DNA from: Candidatus Curtissbacteria bacterium RIFCSPLOWO2_02_41_11
Lineage (GTDB): Bacteria > Patescibacteriota > Microgenomatia > Curtissbacterales > GWA2-41-24
Assembly: GCA_001775055.1 (NCBI GenBank)
Contig: MFBU01000002.1
Location: 1-56,486, forward strand
Direction: 5' to 3'
Length of the DNA: 56,486 bases
Positions 1-7,024 of the stretch are shown piece by piece. The notes under the pieces were generated by a model that did no database searches, had not been told where the DNA came from, and worked only from the letters and a program-made list of their open reading frames with translations. Every line of letters begins with the position of its first letter. Within the stretch, counting starts at the first letter, position 1. The translations under genes were made by a program, and so were the position numbers.

Positions 1-92
1 ATAACAAGCGAAAGGCACTTTGTCAGCTTTTTGTCAGGCAAAAGTCGGCACAAAGTCAAGCAGAAAAGACCAACTACTTTAATAATAGTCGC

Positions 93-281
93 ATGGCAAG
101 ACGCGAGGGCCAACCGCCACCAATGGCGGGAGAATTGGGTTCCCAACACCAACCAACACTGGTAGAGCTAGGCAATGGAAGATTCAAGCGAGAAAGTCCA
201 GTTGGTGGCAGGTCAATCACCATCATTGATCTTCATGGTGAGCTTAAACCTCCCACTGCAGAAAATCCCGAACTAATCTAA
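93..281 (+). CDS. Hypothetical small protein (62 aa)
   Basis: An ATG-initiated frame of 62 codons that ends 4 nt inside the 3' end of the convergent yebC gene. A TAATAA-like -10 box lies about 10 nt before the ATG, the spacing seen at several real genes here. The product is Pro/Gly-rich in its first half and has no TM segment and no motif I recognise. It could equally be a chance frame in the space after yebC; only its length, tight fit to the yebC end and the possible promoter argue for it. Confidence 0.3.
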   Translation: MARREGQPPPMAGELGSQHQPTLVELGNGRFKRESPVGGRSITIIDLHGELKPPTAENPELI

Positions 282-1030
282 ACGCTTTTTAACAATTCAT
301 CCGGAATATCAAAATTACTCCAGACTTTGACAACGGCATCAAGCTCTTCTAATTTTTCCATTAGATTTAAAATCTTCTTGGCAGTTTCAGAATCGGCGAT
401 TGCAACAGTACTTGTCGGTTTTTTGGCAAGTTCGGCAGTCTCTACTTTTAGTCCCTTCTCAACAAGTGAGTTTTTAACAGATTCAAGCTCACTCGGTTTG
501 GTATAAACCAAAACGCTATTTTGCGCTTCCTCCAAATCTTCGGCGCCTGCCTCAACTGCCAAATCAAAAATTTCGTCAAAACTTTTGCCGTTTTTTAAAA
601 CCGTAACCACTCCTTCATCTGTAAACATCCAAGAAACCGCACCTGGTGAAGCAAAAGCACCACCTGAATGTTCAATTACTCCTTTAATTTCCGCTGTTGT
701 CCGATTGCGATTGTCAGTCACCGCCTGCACCAACAGCGCGACCTTTGCCGGCCCATATCCTTCATAGTTTACCGATTCGATTTGTGCGTCGGCCGTGCCT
801 TTGCCGAGTCCCCGCTCTATTGCCCTTTTTATATTTTCCTTGGGCATGTTGACCGAGCGGGCCTGCTCTATTGCCAGTCTTAACTTGAAGTTGGAAGCCG
901 GATCGCCACCTGCGCCTTCGCGTACTGCTATCGTTATCGCATTGGCCATTTTGGTAAAAGTTTGGCCGCGCTTGATATCCGCCGCCCCCTTTTGCCTTTT
1001 AATTTGCGACCACTTACTATGACCCGACAT
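278..1030 (-). CDS. yebC: YebC/PmpR family translation factor or transcriptional regulator
   Basis: A full-length 250-aa YebC-family protein. The N-terminus has the family signature MSGHSKWSQIKRQKGAADIK, followed by the typical GGDPASNFKLRLAIEQARSV stretch and the GPAKVALLVQAVTDNRNRT core around residues 92-112. YebC proteins were long listed as DNA-binding regulators; members of the family have also been reported to relieve ribosome stalling at proline-rich stretches. The start is fixed by a strong Shine-Dalgarno AAGGAGGA (1037-1044) six nt before the ATG. The gene is preceded by a 39-codon ORF whose first ten residues are identical to those of YebC and whose stop overlaps the yebC start, so translation is probably coupled (see that entry). 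Confidence 0.95.
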   Translation of the reverse strand: MSGHSKWSQIKRQKGAADIKRGQTFTKMANAITIAVREGAGGDPASNFKLRLAIEQARSVNMPKENIKRAIERGLGKGTADAQIESVNYEGYGPAKVALLVQAVTDNRNRTTAEIKGVIEHSGGAFASPGAVSWMFTDEGVVTVLKNGKSFDEIFDLAVEAGAEDLEEAQNSVLVYTKPSELESVKNSLVEKGLKVETAELAKKPTSTVAIADSETAKKILNLMEKLEELDAVVKVWSNFDIPDELLKSV

Positions 1031-1136
1031 AAGAAATCCTCCTTGTGGTCGTAAATATCAGAGGAGCGCCGTTGGCACGACGGAGTGTGCCAAGGCGACC
1101 TGCTGATATTTGACTCCACTTCGAATGTCCCGACAT
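1017..1136 (-). CDS. Leader ORF that repeats the first ten residues of YebC (39 aa)
   Basis: The frame starts at ATG 1136 and reads MSGHSKWSQI, identical to residues 1-10 of YebC, then diverges into a basic 29-residue tail. Its TAG stop overlaps the yebC start region by 14 nt in another frame. The repeat is kept at peptide level but not at DNA level: both interior Ser codons switch between AGT and TCG, and the Gly and Ile codons also differ, so this is not a fresh DNA duplication. A -10 box TATAAT ends 9 nt before the ATG, which would make the mRNA leaderless. An in-frame start further upstream (to 1208) exists but lies upstream of that promoter. Translation is an inference. Confidence 0.5.
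   Translation of the reverse strand: MSGHSKWSQISAGRLGTLRRANGAPLIFTTTRRISYVGS
1053..1111 (-). promoter_or_regulatory. Stem-loop between the leader ORF start and yebC
   Basis: Complementary arms AAATATCAG / CTGATATTT (1103-1111 with 1053-1061) and TTGGCAC / GTGCCAA (1087-1093 with 1072-1078), with shorter GC pairing between, form a 59-nt hairpin in the leader mRNA. The 3' side contains CUCCUC, which can pair either with the 5' arm or with the yebC Shine-Dalgarno AAGGAGGA just downstream. Ribosome movement along the leader ORF could therefore control access to the yebC start. The folding is seen in the sequence; the switch is inferred. Confidence 0.55.
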
Positions 1137-1145
1137 CTTGATCGG

Positions 1146-1176
1146 ATTATAACATTCTGTTGAATAAAAATGGCAA
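1146..1176 (-). promoter_or_regulatory. Predicted promoter of the yebC leader
   Basis: -35 TTGCCA (1171-1176), 19-nt spacer, -10 TATAAT (1146-1151), all on the minus strand. The predicted transcription start is about 3 nt before the leader ORF ATG at 1136. Confidence 0.55.
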
Positions 1177-1285
1177 TAATTTTTTAAATATTTCTCTTTG
1201 AACACCATGAGTACTCAAATTGTCCAAAATTGTCGCAGAATTTTCACTTATTGACTGTTTTCACTGTTTATCTTAAGTTGATTTC

Positions 1286-1987
1286 ATGCCAAATATAATA
1301 GCGGATTGGCAAAATATCGCCAGTAAGGATGGTTTGAGTCAGTTGGCTATCAAAACAGCGCTTTGTGGCCAGTGGGATGATGCTGTCAAAATCAACAAAA
1401 AAATCCTCAAAATTGATACCACCGATATCAATGCTCTGAACCGGCTGGGCCATGCATATACTAGCCTTGGCCAAAAGACTAAAGCCAAAAAAATTTATAA
1501 GCAAATCCTTGGGATTGATCCTTATAATATAATTGCCCGAAAAAATATGGAGAAAGTTGCCAGGCAAAACGGCCAACCAAACGGCGGCAATGGTAATAGT
1601 CAAAAAGAAACAAATAATCCGTCCGCGGTCTTTCTTTACGAACCGGGCAAGACCAAAATTATTAACCTCTTAAATCTGGCACCGCCGGCAGTTTTATGCT
1701 CCCTAAATTGTGGCGACAAGATTTTATTTAACCCCAAAAAACACGCAATTTCTATTACTACTTCTGATGAAGTCTACTTAGGTGCCCTACCTGATGATTT
1801 AGCCCATAAGCTCTTAACTTTCATTGCCGGCGGCAACAAATACGAAGCATACATTAAATCTGTCGGTTCAAAAATACTAACAATATTTATTAGGGAAATC
1901 TTCCGCTCTGAAAAATTTTTAAATCAGCCCTCATTTAAGGACAAGCGCAACCCCTATTTGCAGGAGAAAGAACACGCCTGGGCTTAA
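1286..1987 (+). CDS. TPR protein with a HIRAN-like C-terminal domain
   Basis: A soluble 233-aa protein. Residues 20-90 form two tetratricopeptide repeats (GQWDDAVKINKKILKID..., LGQKTKAKKIYKQILGIDP...). After an Asn/Gly-rich linker, residues 120-205 contain NPKKHAISI...YLGALPDDLAHKLLTFI followed by a strand (KILTIFIREI). The order 'Asn-Pro..Ala-Ile, Gly-x-Leu-Pro, small helix' matches the HIRAN domain pattern found in DNA-repair and helicase proteins, but this is my pattern reading. TPRs mediate protein contacts; no enzyme motif is visible. It is a single gene facing a convergent neighbour. Confidence 0.7.
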   Translation: MPNIIADWQNIASKDGLSQLAIKTALCGQWDDAVKINKKILKIDTTDINALNRLGHAYTSLGQKTKAKKIYKQILGIDPYNIIARKNMEKVARQNGQPNGGNGNSQKETNNPSAVFLYEPGKTKIINLLNLAPPAVLCSLNCGDKILFNPKKHAISITTSDEVYLGALPDDLAHKLLTFIAGGNKYEAYIKSVGSKILTIFIREIFRSEKFLNQPSFKDKRNPYLQEKEHAWA

Positions 1988-2004
1988 AAAGCATCAAGCT
2001 TTTT
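1986..2004. terminator. Weak bidirectional terminator hairpin
   Basis: Perfect 7-bp inverted repeat AAAAAGC / GCTTTTT with a 5-nt loop, exactly between the convergent stops of the TPR gene and the minus-strand gene. Each strand ends in a run of T. The stem has only two GC pairs, so it is weak. Confidence 0.45.
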
Positions 2005-2375
2005 CAAACCTCATCTCTGCGAGTCATATCTTTAAGAGAGATTTCGCCCCTTAAATTTTGGGGTGGTGTAGTGTCATCTTGACTTGAAGAAGGCAAATTC
2101 TGACCAGTATCAACTGAGTCCCGCTGCTCCCAGAAAAAAGGTTCGTTTGCCGCGGTTTTTAAATGTTCTTTTTCCTCGCCTGAAGTCTGATTTGAATCGG
2201 CTTTTGGCTGTTTTGAAATTTTTAAACCTGCAGATGAAAACTGACTGTTCATTAACTGTGGCGTATCAGCACTCTGAGGTTGGGGGACATTCCCCTTTTG
2301 CTCACGCGCCAGAGATATAAAAGCGATGATAAACGAAACAACCAATATTAATATACCTAAGGCAAAAAAAATCAC
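2004..2375 (-). CDS. Hypothetical single-TM protein (123 aa)
   Basis: Starts with GTG directly after the TAA of the upstream LytR_C-type gene, so the two are co-transcribed. Residues 2-23 (GILILVVSFIIAFIS core) form one membrane helix; the remaining ~100 residues are polar, Gln/Ser/Pro-rich and probably disordered. No family is recognised. The coupling suggests a role with the envelope protein encoded upstream. Confidence 0.6.
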   Translation of the reverse strand: MIFFALGILILVVSFIIAFISLAREQKGNVPQPQSADTPQLMNSQFSSAGLKISKQPKADSNQTSGEEKEHLKTAANEPFFWEQRDSVDTGQNLPSSSQDDTTPPQNLRGEISLKDMTRRDEV

Positions 2376-3365
2376 TTAAAAATATTTGGAGGCAAAATCG
2401 TTTCCGATAACTAAGCTAACCTCCTCGTCACTACTGGACGAGCTTTTTATATCACATTTAAAAATATTTGCCAAATAACGCACAGTGTATTTATTTTTGG
2501 CAGAAGTTTGAATAAAAGTTTGGTCAACAAGATTTGGGGCTGTCTCAATCTTAACTATATTAACACCCACGCTGGCTGCAAAATCGGCGGCCAGTTGCCC
2601 GACTCCGGCAATGCCGGAAGCATTGATAACTTTTATTTTTAAATTTTCTTTTGTAACATTTTCATTTTCCAAATATTGGGATATGACTTTGTGTAAAACA
2701 AGATTATCTACTCCCAGTACTTTTTGATCATTTTTATAAACAACATCCTCCTGATATTGCGAAAGATCAATCAATTCTAACTGATTTACACGAACATTTT
2801 TCAGCTGCCACCACAACCTTAATTGATCAATGCGGGTAATATTTGTGTCCTTAATATCATCCCCGATTCTCCCTGTTAAAGTCATAAAAGGTGCCGCCAG
2901 TGACGAATAATTTTTAAACCATTTGGTAACCTCTTCTTTATTAATTTTCTGATCATTTTTAAAGATAACATAATTTTCAATATCGGCCCGAAAAGCAAGA
3001 CTTAGTAAACGAGTAAGACCCCCTCCATAACTTTTATTTATAAGTGAAGAAATTGTTGCGATCGGTTCATTGGGATTACCAGTTGCCAAATAGGTCTTTT
3101 CGTCAATTGTTAGAAAAACCAATCTTTTTGGATCTCCCTGAAGAATCAAAACAGCAAGTGGTGTTGTCGAGAGTACAGCCACAAAAGATGAATTGCTATT
3201 CCAGTTAGAGGTACCTAAATATTTGTTAATGGAGAAAGTTTTAACTAGACCGTTAAAACTTGCCAAAACCAAAATCAAAACAATTAAGAATGCCGACAAA
3301 TTCTTCCATTTTGCCTGAACCTGACGCCTTCTCCATGCTGATCTTCGGGCAGGATAGTCTGTCAT
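2376..3365 (-). CDS. LCP/LytR-like membrane-anchored protein with LytR_C domain
   Basis: 329 aa. A basic N-terminus (MTDYPARRSAWRRRQVQAKW) precedes one TM helix (residues ~22-42). Residues 65-170 resemble a degraded LCP domain (VLILQGDPKRLVFLTID...), and residues ~240-328 fit the LytR C-terminal domain: LKIKVINASGIAGVGQLAA, then a pairing strand and VSLVIGNDF near the end. LCP proteins ligate polymers to peptidoglycan, but the conserved Arg/Asp catalytic set of true LCP enzymes is not obvious here, so it may be structural or regulatory. It is followed with no gap by a small single-TM protein. Confidence 0.7.
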   Translation of the reverse strand: MTDYPARRSAWRRRQVQAKWKNLSAFLIVLILVLASFNGLVKTFSINKYLGTSNWNSNSSFVAVLSTTPLAVLILQGDPKRLVFLTIDEKTYLATGNPNEPIATISSLINKSYGGGLTRLLSLAFRADIENYVIFKNDQKINKEEVTKWFKNYSSLAAPFMTLTGRIGDDIKDTNITRIDQLRLWWQLKNVRVNQLELIDLSQYQEDVVYKNDQKVLGVDNLVLHKVISQYLENENVTKENLKIKVINASGIAGVGQLAADFAASVGVNIVKIETAPNLVDQTFIQTSAKNKYTVRYLANIFKCDIKSSSSSDEEVSLVIGNDFASKYF

Positions 3366-3420
3366 TTTTAAATATCTGGACTTAACCTGCCTATCTGCCG
3401 TCCCCTTACACTCTAGTTAA

Positions 3421-3558
3421 CTAATGTTTACCCTTTTTACCGAGGATTTCGACTTTAGGAACTGTTTGAATCCTGATAATTTTAGCAGCCTTTTTTTCTA
3501 AAACTTCTTTTTTGGACTTTCGTCTGTCCCCTTTGTAGAATCCACCAAATATACCCAT
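3421..3558 (-). CDS. Small basic protein (45 aa)
   Basis: A 45-codon frame beginning MGIFGGFYKGDRRKSKKEVL and ending in EILGKKGKH, stop TAG at 3421. A good Shine-Dalgarno (GAGGTGA, about 7 nt before ATG 3558) supports translation. Composition is about one third Lys/Arg, with a short amphipathic Gly/Phe N-terminus. It sits alone in the 356-nt space between the LytR_C-type gene and the Kef-type antiporter. Function unknown; size and charge would suit a nucleic-acid or ribosome-associated peptide, which is a guess. Confidence 0.6.
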   Translation of the reverse strand: MGIFGGFYKGDRRKSKKEVLEKKAAKIIRIQTVPKVEILGKKGKH

Positions 3559-3721
3559 CGCCAATTCACCTCATCTTAATCTAATTTTAATCAATCAGTA
3601 AGCTGCTTCGCAAGTAAAAAATAGATTCCCACGGCCTAAAGTCCGGGTTCTCTCTTCCTCGTTCAAGATTCGCTTCATCTCCTGCATGAATGCCGACGTT
3701 TTTTCGCTCGGAATAAAGAAG

Positions 3722-5443
3722 CTAAAATATGCGATGAGCAAGAAGTTCTTCAAAATGTTTGCTCTTGGCCTTCTTTATTGCCTTTAAGTTATCCCAATGG
3801 TCCGACAGAATTCTGGCAACATGTTTGCCGCCAATCTCCTCAGGCACTACCACATAATCAGCACCCACCTCATAAAGCTTAATGGCATCATGAAGCCAGT
3901 AAGTAGCGCAGATTACTGGCCCCGCATATCCGTTTTCTTTAGCAAACTTAATAAGATTGATATTGTCTACTAAATCGGGGACAGTAGTTACAATTAACTT
4001 AGCCTCGCTTAATTTTAACTGTTCCAAAACCTCCGGGTCGGAAATATCGCCAAAAATAACATTAACATTACCAGCAATCAGGCTTTCGACGATAGCCGGG
4101 TTAAAATCAACTACAATCAGAGTCTGGTCAGTCTCTTTGATCTTAATCCTCAAAAAATCAAGAATATCACTACCCATTTGTTCGGCCCCAACTAAAATAA
4201 TATGATTTTGCAAATCTTTTTTTGCTATTGCGGTGGTAACTGTTTTTCTTTTTTCAATAATCTTTACTTTGCTGCCAAGTAACCTGTAAATCCTTGATCC
4301 GTTGATAACTAGATATGAAGAAACTGCAATTGTGAAAATTGCCACTGATGAAATAAAAGAAACAACTTCCGAATTAACATGACCAAGTCTTGCTCCGACA
4401 ACCACAATAATTAAAGAAAATTCAGAAACCTGGGCCAGTGCCAGTCCCGACAAAAATGCCACCCGTTTGCCAAAACCAAGCCAACCGAGATAATTGGCAA
4501 TCACTATCGGAGTCACCATAATCACAAACAGCGAAAAAACAAGAATTTCCCAAAACATATTTTTTACAGCTGCAAAATCAATAGAAAGACCCAAAACAAT
4601 AAAGAAAATTATAATGAAAAAATCTCGAATAGGGGCAATGCGCGCAGAGATAGAATAACGGTAAGGCAAATTAGCCAAAGCCACTCCCGACAAAAAAGCA
4701 CCGATTTCAAAAGAAAACCCTAAAAATTTAAAGATGCTGGAAACTCCCAGTGCCCAAGCCATCGTGCATAAAAACAAAAGCTCTAAATTTGAAGCAACGT
4801 AGGCAAAAATCCGCTTTAGGGCATATTTTGAACCAAGCCACAAAGCACCTATTAAAAATGCACCCTTTATAAAAGTGAATATCAGGCCGCGCCATTCAAA
4901 AGGCTGACCGCGAGGACCAATACCTGCAAGAAACATCAAAATAACCACGGCAAACAAATCCTGCAGCAACAAAATGCCAATAGTTAATTTGCCGTAGAGA
5001 GAATTGGTATCTTTTTGTTCGCCAAGGAGTTTAACGACAATCACCGTGGAGGAAAAAATAATAGCCAGAGCAATATAAAAAGAGGCCAGCAGTGTAAATT
5101 TAAATAGTAGCGCAAGAATGAAAGTAGATAAACCAATAACAAGCGCGTGAAATAAGGTCGCCATAAAAACCGGTTTGCCAATATTCTTAAGATCACTAAG
5201 TGAAAGTTCAATACCAACCATAAAAAGAATAAGGGCAATACCGATTTGAGAAAAAAAGCCGAAGGTTTCAGTAGGTGTCGGAATTGCTACAAAATTAGAA
5301 GATAGAAAGCCGATAACCGCTCCCGAAAGAATGTAAGCTAAAATCAATGGTTGGGAAAAGAGCGATGAGACGATACCAATGCCGGCGGCAATGATTAAAA
5401 TAGTTGCCAGAACAAAATAGATTCTTTCGCCAAAATCAGCCAT
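3722..5443 (-). CDS. Kef-type monovalent cation:proton antiporter (CPA2) with RCK domain
   Basis: 573 aa. Residues 1-375 contain about 12 hydrophobic helices with CPA2 features: ILFMVGIELSL (residues ~72-82), AIIFSSTVIVVKLL (~127-140) and GAFLSGVALA. Residues ~410-530 form a Rossmann TrkA_N/RCK domain (HIILVGAEQMGSDILDFL, then VVDFNPAIVESLI and VIFGDISDPEVLEQL). Such proteins exchange K+ or Na+ for H+ across the inner membrane, gated through nucleotide binding at the RCK domain. The first Gly of the usual GxGxxG is followed by Ala-Glu, a slightly degenerate nucleotide motif. Start overlaps the end of the rluD-like gene by 8 nt; last gene of the lgt-traR-lspA-rluD operon. Confidence 0.9.
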   Translation of the reverse strand: MADFGERIYFVLATILIIAAGIGIVSSLFSQPLILAYILSGAVIGFLSSNFVAIPTPTETFGFFSQIGIALILFMVGIELSLSDLKNIGKPVFMATLFHALVIGLSTFILALLFKFTLLASFYIALAIIFSSTVIVVKLLGEQKDTNSLYGKLTIGILLLQDLFAVVILMFLAGIGPRGQPFEWRGLIFTFIKGAFLIGALWLGSKYALKRIFAYVASNLELLFLCTMAWALGVSSIFKFLGFSFEIGAFLSGVALANLPYRYSISARIAPIRDFFIIIFFIVLGLSIDFAAVKNMFWEILVFSLFVIMVTPIVIANYLGWLGFGKRVAFLSGLALAQVSEFSLIIVVVGARLGHVNSEVVSFISSVAIFTIAVSSYLVINGSRIYRLLGSKVKIIEKRKTVTTAIAKKDLQNHIILVGAEQMGSDILDFLRIKIKETDQTLIVVDFNPAIVESLIAGNVNVIFGDISDPEVLEQLKLSEAKLIVTTVPDLVDNINLIKFAKENGYAGPVICATYWLHDAIKLYEVGADYVVVPEEIGGKHVARILSDHWDNLKAIKKAKSKHFEELLAHRIF

Positions 5444-6239
5444 TGGGCAGTCTCTCTAAAAAATCGCAAGCTTTTACTAAATCATAAGGCAAAGAAACTT
5501 CAAAAACAACACTTTTGGCAAACCTTATTCTTGCCTCTGGCAGCATTTTAAATTCAATACGCCCTGCATGCAAAAACAGCCGAGGACACCAGATAAGATC
5601 AAATTTTAAAAGTTTTTTTGGGCAGTAGATTAAATCAGAAACTACCGGATGGCCGATACTTTTAAGATGAACTCTTACCTGATGAGTCCGACCAGTTTTG
5701 GGATATAGATGAAGTAAAGTGTATTCTTTAGCATGATGATTCAAATAATTAATCCTAGATTTAGTCAATCTTTGTTGATGTATCGATAGATCAAAACGAT
5801 CCGGTTTAAACAAATAGTGTTTTAAAACCTTAAAATCAGTTTCCGATCTCCGACCTTCATCAACCACACCAAATTTACCGAATTTGCCAATCCGACCAAT
5901 AGCACCGGCTATGGATCCTGATTCTTTCCCGACATGACCATGAACTAAGGTAGTATATTCTTTTTTAACAGACCTGTCTTTAAACTGACTCTGAAGAATT
6001 TCAAAGGCTCTTTGGGTTTTAGCAACAACCAAAACACCCGAAGTTTCCCGATCAAGCCTGTGAACAATCCCTGCTCTATCGCCTATTCCCAAATTGTTAC
6101 CAAGTTTAAAATACTCTGATAGTTGATCTTGAAGTGTCGCCTCGCCAACTGTCGCCGACCGATTAACCACTAGACCCGCCAGTTTATCAATAACCAAAAT
6201 CCTTTTATCTTCAAAAATGATTTTTAATTTGCCAACCAT
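5436..6239 (-). CDS. rluD: RluA/RluD-family 23S rRNA pseudouridine synthase
   Basis: 267 aa with the family catalytic motif HRLDRETSG (residues 60-68, catalytic Asp63) and the conserved KTGRTHQVRVHL (181-192). It lacks an N-terminal S4 RNA-binding domain. Residues ~145-170 are an extra segment, absent from the usual spacing between the KVLKHY strand and the YTLLHLYPKTGRTHQ strand. The enzyme isomerises uridine in rRNA; exact sites cannot be told. The start codon lies 16 nt inside the end of lspA, and lspA-rluD adjacency is common in bacteria, which supports the name. Other RluA-family specificities remain possible. Confidence 0.85.
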   Translation of the reverse strand: MVGKLKIIFEDKRILVIDKLAGLVVNRSATVGEATLQDQLSEYFKLGNNLGIGDRAGIVHRLDRETSGVLVVAKTQRAFEILQSQFKDRSVKKEYTTLVHGHVGKESGSIAGAIGRIGKFGKFGVVDEGRRSETDFKVLKHYLFKPDRFDLSIHQQRLTKSRINYLNHHAKEYTLLHLYPKTGRTHQVRVHLKSIGHPVVSDLIYCPKKLLKFDLIWCPRLFLHAGRIEFKMLPEARIRFAKSVVFEVSLPYDLVKACDFLERLPNG

Positions 6240-6637
6240 TTATAACCTCTCAAAACCTCAAATAGAATCAGTAGAACCCCAAAAGTAATTGCCGCATCTG
6301 CTAAGTTAAAACTTGGCCAAAATCCCACACTGATAAAATCTCTAACGCAACCAACCGTTAACCTGTCAATCAAATTGGCAATTCCCCCACCAATAACCAA
6401 AGACAAACTGAAGCTTAAAAAGTTTTGCTTTTTTTTGAAAAGAAAATAGCCAACCAAAACTAAAACAAAAAGCAAAATCGGCCATGATGCTTCACCCAGC
6501 CCAAACGCAAAACCGAAATTACAAGAAACCTCTAAATATTTTTGAACAAATTCTTTAGAAATCTGATCAAGAATAATTATTAGGAGAATTATTGACGAGG
6601 AAAGAATTAATTTTTTAATAAATTTATCACCTGTCAC
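6224..6637 (-). CDS. lspA: Lipoprotein signal peptidase (signal peptidase II)
   Basis: 137 aa with four predicted TM helices and GTG start. The conserved LspA boxes are present: LDQISKEFVQKYL (residues 23-35), IANLIDRLTVGCVRDF (86-101) and FNLADAAITFG (110-120). The two catalytic aspartates are Asp100 and Asp114. It cleaves the signal peptide of diacylglyceryl-modified prolipoproteins in the inner membrane. It is 15 nt downstream of traR and overlaps rluD. It needs substrate made by Lgt; the lgt-like gene two positions upstream is atypical. Confidence 0.92.
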   Translation of the reverse strand: MTGDKFIKKLILSSSIILLIIILDQISKEFVQKYLEVSCNFGFAFGLGEASWPILLFVLVLVGYFLFKKKQNFLSFSLSLVIGGGIANLIDRLTVGCVRDFISVGFWPSFNLADAAITFGVLLILFEVLRGYKWLAN

Positions 6638-6652
6638 TTGTCAATTGTCAAT

Positions 6653-7006
6653 TCACCCTTTTTTTGTCTCAATTTCCTTCAAGCATTTTACGCAATAAAT
6701 AGCCTGAGGTTTAACTTGAAGTCTTGCCAAATCAATTTTTTTGCCGCAGCGCTCACAAATCCCGTAAGTCTTTTTCTTCATTTTCAAAAGAGCCGCCTCA
6801 ATCTCCTTAAGTTCGCGCTTCAGCTGATTTTCCAAAACTACTGCCTGTTCATGACCGTAAAGCTGGGCGGCATCTGTCCCTGGCTCAACAATAAGTGCCC
6901 GATCCGTCGTCGAAAAAGGATCATCTTTGCGAAGACGCTTTATTCTTGCAATAATTACTTCTCTTTGCTTTTCAATTTTAGACTTTACAATTTTAAAATT
7001 AATCAT
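6653..7006 (-). CDS. TraR/DksA-family zinc-finger protein
   Basis: 117 aa: an N-terminal helical hairpin (residues ~1-75, charged coiled coil with DDPFSTTDRALI) followed by a C4 zinc finger CERCGKKI...CVKC at residues ~84-108. DksA/TraR proteins insert their coiled coil into the RNA polymerase secondary channel. The Asp-rich tip expected of DksA is not clearly kept, so this may be a shorter relative of the kind often found beside lspA. It lies 18 nt after the lgt-like gene and 15 nt before lspA, in one operon. Confidence 0.85.
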   Translation of the reverse strand: MINFKIVKSKIEKQREVIIARIKRLRKDDPFSTTDRALIVEPGTDAAQLYGHEQAVVLENQLKRELKEIEAALLKMKKKTYGICERCGKKIDLARLQVKPQAIYCVKCLKEIETKKG

Positions 7007-7024
7007 TTTGTCATTTTTATTTTT

